A stretch of DNA of 64,000 nt, taken from Schistosoma haematobium. Its lineage: Eukaryota; Platyhelminthes; Trematoda; Strigeidida; Schistosomatidae. The notes under the pieces were generated by a model. The model had not been told where the DNA came from. It worked only from the letters and a program-made list of their open reading frames with translations, and made no database searches. Shown here one piece after another: positions 1 to 12,440 of this stretch; the stretch's first letter is position 1; each line of letters begins with the position of its first letter. The translations under genes were made by a program, and so were the position numbers. The stretch spans positions 46,107,364 to 46,171,363 of the forward strand of contig NC_067196.1 in NCBI RefSeq assembly GCF_000699445.3, written 5' to 3'.

Positions 1-235
1 GACACAAAAACGTACGAAAATGTTTCAAAGAATTAAGTGAATCTATCAAATAGGTTTAAATCTCAACGATTGTCTGGTCTATTTTTCAAGTAAAAAAACC
101 TAATTATCAAAATCATGATAAATAGTTTAGAATAAAATCAAAATTAACTCTAAAGATATGAGTGACCAGTTAAATACTTCGTTTAGTGATCTGAATCATG
201 AACTGATATCAGTTAAGCAGAAATTTAAAACCAAG

Positions 236-345
236 AGGCAGTGGACAGTTGTTCCGTCGTAGTATGGAACACCTCGGCAGTGCTCATTCAGGACCACTCC
301 AAGGATTGAACCCAAGATCTTTGGGTCCCGTGACGACCGTTTACA
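236..345 (-). repeat. Old tRNA-derived SINE fragment
   Basis: This is a diverged copy of the window's main SINE family in minus orientation. It keeps the ccgtc..tagtatgg block of the hammerhead-like core and a battered tRNA-like B box (gattgaaccc). Confidence 0.5.
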
Positions 346-380
346 CTTTGGACAACAGAACCAGCACACAATGGCTAATA

Positions 381-967
381 ACTGCTCAGTGTTTCCTGAT
401 TAAGATCAATCCGTAATGTTAACTATGAAACCAAATAACTTTCACAGTCCTCATATAGTAATGAATGATATATTATTAAAAGAGACAACCCAGTATTAAT
501 AAAGTGAATGGTTTTATGCTCAAAATAAACCACTAATTACGGTTGATTTAAAGAGATACTTTTCTTTTCAAATTTATTGGATACGTGATCAATTTAGCAA
601 CTTAGTACATAGATTATTCTGAATATTTCCTGAATAGAAAACAGTTTTGTAAAGTTAAAAGAAAATGTTCCCTAATAATCAACTAAAATGAAGAGAACTG
701 AAGCCAATCATTTAATGATATTTGTTTATTTCTTTTTGTTTATACACCTATGTGTATATTACAGCATTTGATTATTTAATGTATCAATAATCAAATAACT
801 TGAAAATGGTCATTCTTGTATACAAATTAATTTATGAAATGTTTACAATAGTATTTTGCATCCTATACCATTTACTCAATCTTTTATAGTATAAAGCTTC
901 TATTGAATAACAACACTATTATTTGTGAATTGACCATTAAAAATTTAATAATGCTTTTGCAATATCA
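381..967. other. AT-rich intergenic DNA, nothing recognised
   Basis: There are no supported coding regions, repeats or RNA genes in this stretch. Base composition is typical of the surrounding intergenic DNA. Confidence 0.4.
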
Positions 968-1336
968 TTTCACTGGTTGAAATCATGAGTCAATTGAAGC
1001 TGGACCACCATGGAAAACCTGGAAGCACTGGACGGCCATTCCGTCCTAGTATGAGACTCCTCTGCAGTGAGCATCCACGATCCCCCTCGAGATTCGAACC
1101 CAGGACCTATCAGTCTTGCGCACGAGCGCTTAACCATTAAACCACTGAGCCAGCATCTAACCGTGTTAATTTCTAACTTAAACCAATCCACGAAATTGTG
1201 CCACCGTCACCATTGTCTTCAGTGAACTGATATGTCACAACGGACCTGGTTGAACTCCACTGGTCACGGCTTATCACTAGAACTCCAGGAGAATCTCTTG
1301 AAGTCAGTCACTAGTGAGCAGGTGATTATTATTATC
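968..1336 (-). repeat. tRNA-derived SINE with decayed hammerhead core
   Basis: This is a nearly full-length minus copy. In its own orientation it reads tail, tRNA-like head with A and B boxes (gattcgaac on the + strand), then the hammerhead-like block and the block ending at ggtggtcca. The GAAAC core element has changed to GGAAT, so this copy should not cleave itself. Pol III would be the expected transcriber of the family. Confidence 0.7.
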
Positions 1337-1426
1337 AGAATGGGTTTTGTGGAGATTCTTAGAAATTTCACTGGTTGAAATCATGAATCAATTGAAATTT
1401 CTAAAACTCTCCACGAAACCCATTTT
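1337..1426. repeat. Short hairpin at a SINE boundary
   Basis: Arms at 1337-1369 and 1394-1426 are about 33 bases each with a few mismatches. They are two opposed copies of the same SINE end (gggttttgtggaga and its complement). Confidence 0.6.
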
Positions 1427-1879
1427 AATAATAACACCATTTCAATCGAATATTGATTTAAGAAAGGTAACTGTTTTTTTTATAAATAAATCTTCATTGA
1501 AATTTTGTGATAATTTCATCAGAAACAAAAAGATATTCTGAGTATATTATAATATGTTATAATCTATAGATAAATGAAATCTTATTTTTATCACTTTTCT
1601 TTCTACATCTTATTAACTGTAATAATTTGAACTATGAAGCCATTCAAGAATAATAATGCTAATGATCTATCTCAGTAAATTATTCTCAATATGTTTCGTG
1701 GTTCTTAGCACAAACTAATAACAGAGAGTTTAACTTAATTTAATTTAATAACTAAAATAGATATTGGTAAAAATAACTTGTGAAATTGTTTTATCTAGCA
1801 ATTATTTTTCAGTTCTATATTTGTAGTAAAATGAAACATTTAGCCTACAGAGTGCTAAGTATAAATGGCTGAAATTATG

Positions 1880-2140
1880 AGTTAATTAAAGCTAGACCAC
1901 CATGGTAAACCTGGAAGCATTGGATGACTCAATGGTCTAGAGGTTAAGCGTTCACACGCGAGACAGATAGGTCCAAGGTTTGAATCCCGCGAGCGGGATC
2001 GTGTATGTGCACTGCCCAGGAGTCCCATACTAGGACTAAACAGCTGTCTAGTGCTTCCAGGTTTTTCATGGTGGACTAGCTTTAACTGACTCATGATTTC
2101 AACTATTAAATTACTAAAAATCTCCACAAAACCCTCTTTT
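1880..2140 (+). repeat. tRNA-derived SINE, plus copy
   Basis: It contains a tRNA-like head (ggtctagaggttaagcg, then ggtttgaatccc), the block gtcccatactaggac and the closing gtctagtgcttccagg. The hammerhead core is decayed (CUGANGA replaced by CCAGGAG). A short reversed SINE end lies directly upstream at about 1868-1913. Confidence 0.7.
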
Positions 2141-2894
2141 GATATAATAATTGTTATTCATATGAATTATATCTAAAAATGTTCAAAAATATGAACTGAG
2201 TAAGAATAAAACAAATTAAAACAATTTACATTTAAAAACGTATATCACCATGTGATTATTTGTCCGCTTTTCGTAATTCACTCTTAGTACAACCAAAACA
2301 AAATTATAGTAATAAAATGATCCAAGATTTTATTGTGTTTTTTTCTTATCGATAATTATAGATAAAATATTGAAGAAAATTGAAGAGAATTAAAGTAAAC
2401 AGTCATTTCGAATACTGAATACATTTAACCTTTTAGGCCGAATTGTATTTCGTACACTTGAGTAAGAAGAAGCTATCTGAAAACTAGATTTGTTTATACC
2501 TATCCATAGGTATATTTATTATGAAAAGATTTCATGATGATATTGGTTTTATGATATTTAAGAAGTAACACAAATCAGTATGGAAATATTCAACATATTG
2601 ATAGTTGTTTTTCTTGCACATTTGCATTTAATCTAGGCAACAGTAGAATAGAATAATCTATAAGGTTTTAAGGAGATTGTCATTGCTAACTGATATAAAG
2701 TGTAAGAAGATTAAAAAACTAGAGGAAGAGTGAGAACTATACATCCAACTACATTTAATTATCACATCAATTACGATGAGACTCAGCACTTAATTCTGAA
2801 TCCATGAGTTCATCTTTTCCAAATTCCTCTAATTTACAGCATCTTTTAACCAGTTAATTTCGTTGGTCGATTGCTGACAGCAACTGGCATAGTA
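2141..2894. other. AT-rich intergenic DNA, nothing recognised
   Basis: No open reading frame with protein-like content, repeat partner or RNA signal was seen here. Confidence 0.4.
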
Positions 2895-3175
2895 GTAAAC
2901 GAAAATACAAGTGGGGACAATCGAACGTATTTGAATAAAAAAATTATAGAACGTCTAAATAAAATCTGATAACCACACAGTAAATACTTCATTTGCAAAA
3001 TGTCAGTCAATCGTCTCAGACTTCATTGTTTCTTCGTTTCTACGGCAATCGTTCTCTGTTCTCGTTCTCTTTTCTCCGATCTTCTTAACCTTCTATCTCC
3101 AGGCATTTCACTTTCGACTCATGATACATACTACTTATAACTGTCGACATCAGTAGCACACACCGAAACGTAATT
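2895..3175. repeat. Dispersed repeat, first of three copies
   Basis: It shares about 270 bases with 57775-58050 and its last 90 with 38878-38970. Landmarks are gtaaatacttcatttgcaaa, ctcagacttcattgtt, and tttcactttcga near the end. The family is not identified; it may be part of an LTR element. Confidence 0.6.
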
Positions 3176-3649
3176 AGCATCAGTATAAAAATTCATATAA
3201 TTCCTTTCGAAGCTAATCATTACGAGGCAACCATTTTGAAAGTGATGGAATTTATTTAATGGATTAGTTCGGAAAGGAGATTTGGAAAAAACAAGTTCTT
3301 GGCCAAGTATCTTTTGGTTTTGTAAAATATGCACAATTTTAATTTAATGATAACAAATTACTTTTTAGGCAGAGACTGAAATAAATAATTCTGGTCGTAA
3401 GTCAGCTTCCATTTATAGTGCCTGAGGAAATTCTGACATGAAAATATCCTGTTTGCTTAGAGAACTGAATGTTCAATGTCCAGTTTCATTGAATGTGATA
3501 GGTTCATAATGTCTATCAAACACCTATCTGGTACATTCTGGTTTTTAATTGTTCCCCAGATGGCATCAGGTTAAGGTAAAAAATTATTTAAAATGGTTGC
3601 ATGGTTGGATAGAGATAGGGTTCAATCACTTGTTAGTGATCATTTACCA

Positions 3650-4152
3650 AGGAGTGACTAGTTGAATAGCATCTTTTCTATTCAGGCTGTTCGTATTAGC
3701 CCATATACTGAGTGCTTCTGCTATCAGTCTTTCTTTATATGTGCCAAATCCTTTTTTGAAGCATTTTGGTCCCTTCGAAGTTGATCTTGTGTCCTGCTTC
3801 TAATGCATGTAACGCTATCACCGACCTATTGCCAAGTTTATTTATATTAATCGAGGGTTTCGGAACATGTTTCGAACAAAATTTGCGTTACTACAACCTC
3901 ATCCAACTGTCTAGATATTTCACCCACATAATCTGCATTGCAGTCGTGACACTTGATCTCATAGACAACACTCTGTTGTTCTTTCCTTAGAAACCTAACC
4001 TTAACTTTGAATAATGTTAATCTTATGGTATCACTTACTCGAAAATACACTCTTCTATTATGTTTGTTTAGAATCCCCTTAATTTCTTTTGATGTGTCTT
4101 TGAGGTATGGGATGACCACGATGTTCATCCATTTCCTCGGTGATGAAGCCAA
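3650..4152 (-). pseudogene. Penelope-like element fragment, GIY-YIG end
   Basis: The minus strand encodes NIVVIPYLKDTSKEIKGILN and then VVYEIKCHDCNADYVGEISR. That is the linker and start of the GIY-YIG endonuclease carried at the C-terminus of Penelope-like elements. It continues across frame breaks as SVIALHALEAGHKINFEGTK to about 3650. Frameshifts and stops make it a dead remnant. It uses a different subfamily sequence from the copy at 7.1-8.9 kb. Confidence 0.75.
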
Positions 4153-4247
4153 AAGCAGCTGTAAGTATGAGGGATGGTAACTAATAAATTAAGAATGGTA
4201 AATCGTATAGCAGTAGCCAATGAATCAAATGAAAGCTTATGATGAGA

Positions 4248-4248
4248 G

Positions 4249-4280
<32 letters not shown>
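4248..4280. repeat. TA dinucleotide repeat
   Basis: A simple (TA)n tract runs up to the start of the adjoining dispersed repeat. Confidence 0.9.
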
Positions 4281-4281
<1 letters not shown>

Positions 4282-4487
4282 CAGGCTACATTTAAGAAAG
4301 TTCTAAATTGTGCCAATAAACTGATTAGTGAATTTCTGTCTCAATTAAGGCATTAAATTCTTAGTAATTTATTTGGAGAAAATCAGGTTGAAAATCAATT
4401 CTTTCTATTTAGCTTGACAGAGAAATTTCTCGTTATTACTAATTGAGACGACTGTCATATTTTGTACATATCAACTTATATATATAT
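4278..4487 (+). repeat. 210-bp dispersed repeat, copy 1
   Basis: It begins tttacaggctacattta and ends in cttatatatata. A closely similar copy lies at 15690-15899. Both are bordered by TA-rich runs, which suggests a small mobile element that prefers TA targets. Confidence 0.7.
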
Positions 4488-4490
4488 AAT

Positions 4491-5549
4491 GTAGTTACTT
4501 AGTAATTATCCAATGAGTATATATGTAATGATAGTTCATAAATGATTTTTAATAGTTATCATTCATTCATTCCTTGGTGGACTTCAGAAGAATCAAAGGT
4601 AAGAAACCAAGAGTACATATTACCACCAATGAATGCAATTACAACTCTCAGTACCTATGAAATATAAATTAATATAATACGGAGTTTTCATTTAGCTTTA
4701 AAATACATTAAAAAATGTCCTCATTTACTGCTATGTAATGGTTTGGTTGTTTGAAATATCTATACTCAATACATATCTTCATTACAAACGATTATTAGAA
4801 TCGGAACAAAACATTTAACATTCAGGAAATAATCCAATTCGGAATCTGATAATAGACGTTTCTTATCTAAAATTATTCATATAAGCAAGGCATATCACAC
4901 TTTATAACAGGATCAAATAAAAGTAAATATTTAAAAGTGAGTGTTGAACACTTCTAAACTTCCAACTACTATTTAATTGCACAATATGAAGAATGTGGAT
5001 AAGACCTTTTTAAATATAATCTCTTTAGCCATACAACTGACATTGAGTTCCTCAGAAATGTTTTAAATTATAACACATTTACAAGGATAATAAAACATAT
5101 GCTTTCTATGAAAATACTAAATTAGTTCTCTTGTAAAGTTAAGTTCTATTATAAATAGTCACCTGTCTGAAAAATAAAAGTATATCAAACTAGTTACTGT
5201 ATTTCTGTATGATAATACACCATCACTATTCAGTTATTCGAATAATGAGATGAGAAGACAAAAGTTATAGGAATAATATGATATATTTACGCGATACATT
5301 TCGAACAATCTGATCATGCATTTACTTGTTAAGACATTATATACGAAAAATAAATGGTCGATCAGACAAATGAAAATGTAACGGGAATCAAAGATAATAA
5401 AAAGTACACAATGTGGAAACTACGCTGGTTAATAAATCAGTAATATCAGGGTAGGTTAATGGTAAGAACAAATTGCTTTTGAGTACATATAGTGGGTTTC
5501 AATCTTTGTATAGCTAAGACTTCAATAGACCTTGGTAGTTGACCTTTTA
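4491..5549. other. AT-rich intergenic DNA, nothing recognised
   Basis: I found no supported gene or repeat in this stretch. Confidence 0.35.
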
Positions 5550-5690
5550 TTTTTCAAATATCTTAACAAGTATATGTATGGTCAGACTGTTTGAAATGTA
5601 TTGCGCAAATATGTCACATAATTCTGATAACTTTTTTCTTCTCATCGAATCATCCAAATTTATCAAAGGGACCAAATGCTTTAAAACAAA
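5550..5690 (+). repeat. Penelope-like tail or terminal repeat fragment
   Basis: It matches 26475-26600 (landmarks: cttaacaa, gtcagactgtttgaaatgta, tctgataa). That other copy follows a GIY-YIG coding remnant directly, so this is probably the non-coding end of the same element type. It may be the left terminal repeat of the copy beginning at 5.96 kb. Confidence 0.5.
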
Positions 5691-5954
5691 TTTCATGTAA
5701 AGTCTAGCCATGCAATTGAAATGGACTGTATGAAGTGATGATTTAGCTAAAAGTTAGTTGTAGTAAAATAAAACGTCACTAAAACGTTGTAGAATAAATA
5801 CATTGTTAGTATTGTTACTTCATTGTAAAGACTTTCAGAAGTTTCTGTATCCTTGTTAACGTGATCAAAATGACATAAATTTATTCAAATTAGAACTTCA
5901 AGATAGATGTGTTTATTCTGGGATATTGAGGCCACAAATCAATCCAAGTTAATC

Positions 5955-6800
5955 ATCATCATCATCCTTTTTTCTTTCATAGATAACTAAGAGGTCATCC
6001 ACATATCTCTTATAAGGGGACATGTTTTCGATTAGATCTTCAGCTAGATGTTCAACATTTACCATAATTGTGTCAGCGAATAAAGGTCGTGATGAACTAA
6101 CCATAGCAACTCCATAGATCTGGCTAAAGTATTCACCACCAAATGTGAACTGGACTTTGTCAGTGAGTATAATAGAAAATCTTTAAGAATTTTTTAAATG
6201 AACATGTATTGTAATTTTGTTAATAGATACAAAGTTCCATAAAATATCAATAGTATTTTTGAAAGGTACATTTGCGAACATGGAATTCACGTCAGATGAA
6301 TACATTGTCTGTCCCTTGATATTAATATCATCTAAATAATCGACCAACTCAAAATAATCCCTCAGAGAACAATTATATAAACGCCTTTGAATAGGATCCA
6401 GTAATTTAGCTATGTTATGTGTAGACGATTGACGTATTGATAAAATTGGGCGTACAAGAATGTTTGATTTGTGAATTTTAGGTATTCCATATAAATTAGG
6501 ATATTCAGAACCCATAGGTTTTAGAAAATTAAATTGTTTATCAATGATATTCAAGTGTACCAGTTTCACTAGGCTTGATTTTACTCTTCCCTCTAGTTTA
6601 ATAATACCTTCAAATTAGACATTAGACATGAACTTACTTTCAGTACTAGGGACGGATGTCTTACTTTTACATTCACATTTGTTTATGATAACCGTACCTG
6701 ATCTTTTGTCAGGGTTCAGGAGAAATATCAAGGTTTGTTCGTAGTTCCTTTAGTGACTTGAAATGCTTAGAAATCAATACCATTCGGTTTAGCCTTTTAC
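5955..6800 (-). pseudogene. Penelope-like reverse transcriptase, 5' half, inverted
   Basis: The minus strand encodes YPNLYGIPKIHKSN, VRPILSIRQSSTHNIAKLL, and SSDVNSMFANVPFKNTIDIL. In other frames follow QFTFGGEYFSQIYGVAM and finally KRYVDDLLVIYE. These are the fingers and palm blocks of a Penelope-like reverse transcriptase, with the YVDD motif still intact. Several frame breaks and the shortened thumb show that it is dead. It stops just after YVDD, exactly where the opposed plus-strand fragment at 7.09 kb picks up. Confidence 0.78.
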
Positions 6801-6807
6801 AAATTCT

Positions 6808-6920
6808 GATTATCTAAAGACGTATGGACTAGGGTTCTCAGTTGATCGTAGAGGTTTTCAAACTGGGCAATAATCTCTATGATCAACCGGTTATACTAGT
6901 CTCTACTTCTTTAGATAATC
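6808..6920. repeat. Imperfect inverted repeat at the junction of two Penelope-like halves
   Basis: gattatctaaag at the left and ctttagataatc at the right frame an imperfect hairpin. Inner blocks (gactag..ttgatc and their complements) also pair partly. It lies between the inverted RT half and the plus-strand half. Confidence 0.5.
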
Positions 6921-7084
6921 AAAGTTGATGGGTATAGCTATGATGATTAGAAGTATTCGACTTATTGTATTAACTGGGAATTCCCGAAATAGTGCAATTT
7001 ACAGAATGTAGAACTAGATGGGCATAAATAAACATAATACACTTGAAACTCAAAATCAGAGGGTAATCAAGTACAGAAAAATCA

Positions 7085-8870
7085 TTGGTTCGGACAAATA
7101 CCACAATAGCACATCAATTTTATAAACCTGGAGCAAAGCAGAGAAGAATAAACTTAACGCTGTTCAAAACCGCATCAGTTTTATGTGAAGAGGAGAGTAA
7201 CAAGCAGCTCCCTTTCTCAGACATATTTATAAGTAGAAGAGAAGATGGTTCAAACAAACTATCTATTTTTAGAAAGCCAACTTGGATAGGTCCGTACCTT
7301 AGTTACCATATTTATTGCCCACTTTAGTATAAAAGGGTTTCATAAGGAGCTTGATTAACGGGTTTGATCGTATTTCCACAAATGAGGCTATTGGTGACGA
7401 ACTAAGATTAGTGAACAAAAAATTAATGAAGAATGGTTATCCTCGAAAATTCACAAATCGATGGATAAGTCATGGCATGGTGAGACCTACAACATCTTTA
7501 GCACAATAAAGCCTGTCCGTATCATCTTATCATTGAAAGGTGAGTTAAGTGGCTTTTTATTGAAGTAAAGGCTTAAATCAACTCTTAATAAAACGTACTA
7601 CTCAGTGAAGGTTATTACCAATGAAAACCCAGATCCGTACTTCACTGAAAACGTAAAAGGCATGAAAACGATTAGGTCAAATATTAGTGTGTCTACCAAT
7701 TTGAATGTCTGTGTGGCCTCGCATACATAGGGAAGAATAGTCGTCATCTCTAAATTAGGGTGTTTGAGAATTTACCGAAATGGTACTTGGGGGGACGGCA
7801 GGGGTCAAACTAATCGACCACTGGGTTCCCTTCTTGAGGCACACTAAAATCTCCTAGATGTGTACGCTTATATATATGAATCGCTTGAGTCTCGGCTTGT
7901 GTAGTTTATGTATGTAGGTTTATGTAAAGGGTACGCGCATAGGTATGCGCAAGTAATGTAAGCTGAAAAACGTATGTCCTATGCTCAATGAAATCATCGG
8001 CCTTATCTTTTAGGTCGAAAACAATAAAAAGTATGGTAGCAAATATTAGGGAGAGGTGACCATCAACCTCCTCTAGAAGAATGCTAACGGCTATGTGTAT
8101 GTCATGAAGTCCAGAGCCGGAAGTCTTTGTGCCATTGGTGATGCGTAAGTGATATCCAGTTGTAGAAAATATGTTCTAAGGGAGCGGTGACCATCTATCC
8201 TCCCAAGTGGGTAAAAATACCTATATGTATGCTATAGGATGCGTGAGTGAAATTTGTGTGTTGTCGTTGTGCATGTAACGTGTATTTGCTCACAGTTTAA
8301 GTATACCAGTGTGCACAAAAAGTGATGCATGGGTGAAAACTCATGTGCCACCGATATGTATGTAGACTATACTTGCCAATGATGTGACGTCCGTGCGTCA
8401 AAACCTAGTGTAACGATTACCCATAAAACCACATCCACGTGGTGGGTTTGTGAGCCTTTTAAAACGGAAACCATTTCTAGAAAAGCCAATCGGTTTTACT
8501 GGTTAAGACTCTACTTCTGTGGAACATTGACCTAAATGATTACAAAAACAAATAGTATCAAATGACCCAATAGGAGTAGATGATAAACATCCATCGTCCT
8601 CTACTGCCGAACATATAGTTGAAATAGGTCATTTTGTGGTGTTTGTCAATAGGGTTTATTAAGGTTTTGGTCTTAAAGAAATTCAAAAACCCTCTCGTAT
8701 TCAAAAACAGTCCTTTTTTCACCTTAAAACTATCCTGTTAATATTAGTTCATTATCCAGCGTGGTGCGCTTCACATTGTTTTTACATTATTTTCTTTATT
8801 ATCTTTGTTTCCGCTTATCCTCCATTTGTTTATATTTACTTTATTTGACTGGTAAATCCTAGGATTCAGT
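7085..8870 (+). pseudogene. Penelope-like element, 3' half with GIY-YIG remnant
   Basis: The plus strand reads CEEESNKQLPFSDIFISRRE, then KLSIFRKPTW, the usual thumb region after the catalytic palm. It continues with breaks as NKKLMKNGYPRKFTNRWISH and GELSGFLL. At about 7690-7790 comes YQFECLCGLAYIG, a GIY-YIG core, then FENLPKWYLGG and TNRPLGSLLEAH. The end near 8550-8870 aligns in DNA with the tail at 26.2-26.45 kb. Stops and frameshifts are many. Between 7900 and 8500 are imperfect GT-rich repeats of unclear origin. Confidence 0.72.
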
Positions 8871-9149
8871 ATAAGTTGAGAGTTAAATTATTTACAAACA
8901 GTATGATAACTAGATCAGGCCATTTGATGGTTAACATTTAAGTAGGATCATTTACTTGATGACAATTTTCCACTTTACAAATACTCAACAAATCCCTGAT
9001 AACACTTAGACAAGTAAAGAAATCGTGGAAATAGATAAATACCAAATAAATCTACTTTAAAATGTTTTCTAGATACATCCTTCAACAATAATTGGGATCT
9101 GTTGATCTTATTATGAGTTATAACAAATAAACTAATTGTCTTTTTTAAT

Positions 9150-9256
9150 AGTTGAATTCATGAGTCGACCACCATGGAAAACCTGGAAGCACTGGACAGC
9201 TGTTTCGTCCTAGTATGGGACTCATGATCAGTGCGTATCCACGATCCCGCTAGAGA
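9150..9256 (-). repeat. Truncated SINE with near-complete hammerhead core
   Basis: This minus copy covers only the hammerhead-like half. On the minus strand it has gcactg, an altered CUGAUGA block (ctgatcatgag), gtcccatactaggac, GAAAC, and GTC followed by cagtgc. Confidence 0.6.
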
Positions 9257-11029
9257 GATTGTTTTCAGTATATGACCAAAGAACAGAAAAAAAATACTTG
9301 AACCATGATAATCTGTTTACTCTTCATTACCATCTATACTCTCCATCAACCTCCTTAAGTAAATTGATCGATATTAGTTAACACGGTTAGATGCTCTTAT
9401 TATATTTTTAAAAGTTGAATTAATTCTTGCTCATCATTTCAGATTCTATCAGCGATGATGAAAATCAAATGCATAGTTACTTACTGACAACCTTAGGTCT
9501 CTTAATGGAATAATATATGCATTTAGTGACTGAGCGTTACTTAAATACAAAATAAAGTTTATTACCTTCACATTTCAAAACCAACGAGAAGAAACTTCGA
9601 TTTTTTTTCTTGAATGTAGACATTTACCTTAACATAACAAATGCTTAACAACTGAAATAAATGATTTACAAACTAATATTTACTCGAAAACATTTTCCTA
9701 AGCTACTTAGTATTATATTTCTACAACTTACTATAGTAACATCGATAAATTATTTTTATCACTAGTTAGTTGGAAAACACTTTCTTTTTGAACTAAGCTT
9801 TAAAACAGACTGAATAAGTATATATTCAAGTAAGTGAAAATTAGTCATTAGAAACATTTCGTGATTTACAATGTATAAGGTAAACGTTTTCGCTTTCGGC
9901 TGAATTCCTACAATGATCTACTATTTCTCTCTCTGTTTAGTACACAACCGTCCACAGATGTATCCACTAGATTATATACCTACACTTATTAATGACATTT
10001 CAATGAATTTTTTAGTAACATTATTTATTTTATAATACTAAGGCTGTAGTGTTGATGTGTAGGCGTGTATAAATGTACTGCTTACATAGATACATTTACA
10101 TCTGCCTGTATATTATTCACTACGCTATAAGTGAGCTACTATTGTGTATGTTACGTTATTACACTGTTAGCATCATAAAGTGTTTTTGTAGCATGAAAAT
10201 TATTCCTATTTCTTTTTTGTAGGAGACTTTTTGGTTTAATAACCATCAGCTGAATACATTTAAAATATCACTGAAAAAAAGAAAAGAATCAAATAGCTGC
10301 TTTGTTTTAGCTTAGAATTCATCAGGAGTGCATCCACACGATCATGATAATCATTATATTTCTGAACACTGACTGTAAATTAAGTGGCGTAAATTTTTCT
10401 AACATTCTGTCTGTTTGCGCTTGCTCACTAAAGTTTGCAGACAGAAAAAAACTTCTTTAGTCCTCTGTGTTTTTCAACAGTTCTTCAAAAAATATAAATT
10501 TGTGGTGGAAAGTATCCGAAACGTTACAAAAGTATCCACAAAATTATATATATATCACAACATATTTAAGCATAAACATTTATTGTTAACATAATGTTTA
10601 AAAAGCCTATCTCCCCAAATTTTAAAATTTAGAATATATTTCACTAAAACAACCGAATAAATCTTTTAATGTGTCTAAATGACTGACCAACTACTTATCT
10701 ATTTGTTTATTTATCTCTTTGTGTCAAATGTCTTATGGAATAAAATAGTCATATATTTACTTTAGTCTCAATGCATGTTTCATTACAAAATGGTTTAGGT
10801 CACAATTGTTACCGGTATAATAATCGTTTTGATGTTAAATTAAATTATGACTGAATAGGTTCATGTTATGAATAATGTTCAGACAATCTTAATATTGACT
10901 GACAACTAACACTTTTTTATAGTACTGCTTAGTATAATTTTGATAATCATATTTGATTGAACTAAACGTCTTTGGTTTGCGAACGCAGTTTATCTGGATA
11001 TTATTAAACCGTTTACAGAACGTTTTATA
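9257..11029. other. AT-rich intergenic DNA, nothing recognised
   Basis: No gene, repeat partner or structured RNA was recognised. Confidence 0.35.
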
Positions 11030-11034
11030 ATGGA

Positions 11035-11165
11035 CCCCGCTTGTGAAGATTCTGAGTTCGAGTCCCGTGTACTGGGTCGTAGGTGTGCACTACTAGGATG
11101 AACCGGCCATCCAGTGCTTCCTGGTTTTCAATTATTGTCGAACATTGATCGACTCATTATTTCAC
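11035..11165 (+). repeat. Partial SINE, plus copy
   Basis: It has the B box gagttcgagtccc, a shortened core, and the closing ccatccagtgcttcctgg. The stem-loop II block is deleted, so it is not a ribozyme. Confidence 0.6.
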
Positions 11166-12084
11166 TAATATATATAAACTACTTGGAGTAACATTACAGT
11201 CGACTTCCAGAAGAGATTTAGAGCACCTTAAATTTTGTTAAGCATTATAAGTGTGCGCACTTTCATTAACATCAAGGCCGTATATAAGCTGACAACAAAG
11301 TCCATATTCACAATAAAATAATGGTATATTTGTGACATCTTAACCAGTAGAAATTAAATTTTCTACCGTTTCTTAATTTTATTTAGGTCGCTTCTTCAGA
11401 GTAAATTAATAAAGTTTAAAAAGCCATATTGATTGGTATACGATCAATCTTTATTCTTTATTGTATGCCTTCAATCCTATTTACATGTAAGTAAATATGT
11501 TATAGAGATCAGTCTTTTGTGAATGAAAATAACCAAAAATCTCATACAGTGACTTAAGTCCCATTCACTATATAGTATATAGCCGTGTCATCTGGCATGG
11601 TTAATCATATATCTTCTTAACTAACAATTTTTTACAACGTCCTTCTACTCACATTACAAATAGTGTTAATATTTTCAAATATCATGCTGCTCAGGAGTAG
11701 TTTCATCTATGTACTTATATTTTCATTAGTTATTTTGTGCTTTCCAATTGCTTAAAATTAGTTGCTTGATTTATAACTATTATTTAGGTATAATTAACTT
11801 TTTCTATTCATGAATGAGTCATTCGTTGTTGAGATGCTGAAGAAAGAACAAGAAATTTATGTAATAAGTTTATAGATCTGTAAATACTCACTTTTATCAA
11901 TGCTACCGTTTATTTTATTTCAGTATAACTCAAAATCAACTTCTATTATGTTACGATCGTATGTCAATTAAGGCGTTTTAACAGTGACATTGCTTGATAA
12001 GATAAATATTTAGTTAACTCAGTCACTAAAGGATTATATATTTTCATGGTTTAAGTAACAAATACACATTAACTAGATCAATAT

Positions 12085-12440
12085 TGGAAACGTGGCGGGA
12101 CTGGATGGTTATTTTATCTTACTATGAAGCTCCTCATGAGTGAGGATTTGTGGTCCCATATGCAGGAACTGAACCTAGGAACTTTTATATCACGTGCAAG
12201 CGCTTAACCTGTAAATCACTGAGCCAACATCCAACGGTTTACATGTTTAATTGCGAGACAGAAGGTCCTGAGTTCGATTTATGTATGCGAAGTCGTGAAT
12301 GCTCACTGACGAGATGTCTCATACAGTGACGAAACTGTTTTCCCGTCTCACCATGTTTTGAATGTTGGTCTGACTGAGATCAACTCGTGATTTAAACTAT
12401 GAAAATTTCACGATTTCTACAAACCCAACCATACCAATGA
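12085..12440. repeat. Two SINE copies head to head
   Basis: A minus copy (12085-12240) meets a plus copy (12241-12440) at their tRNA-like heads. The plus copy shows cactgacgagatgtct..gacgaaac, a recognisable CUGACGA and GAAAC pair of core elements. Confidence 0.6.
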
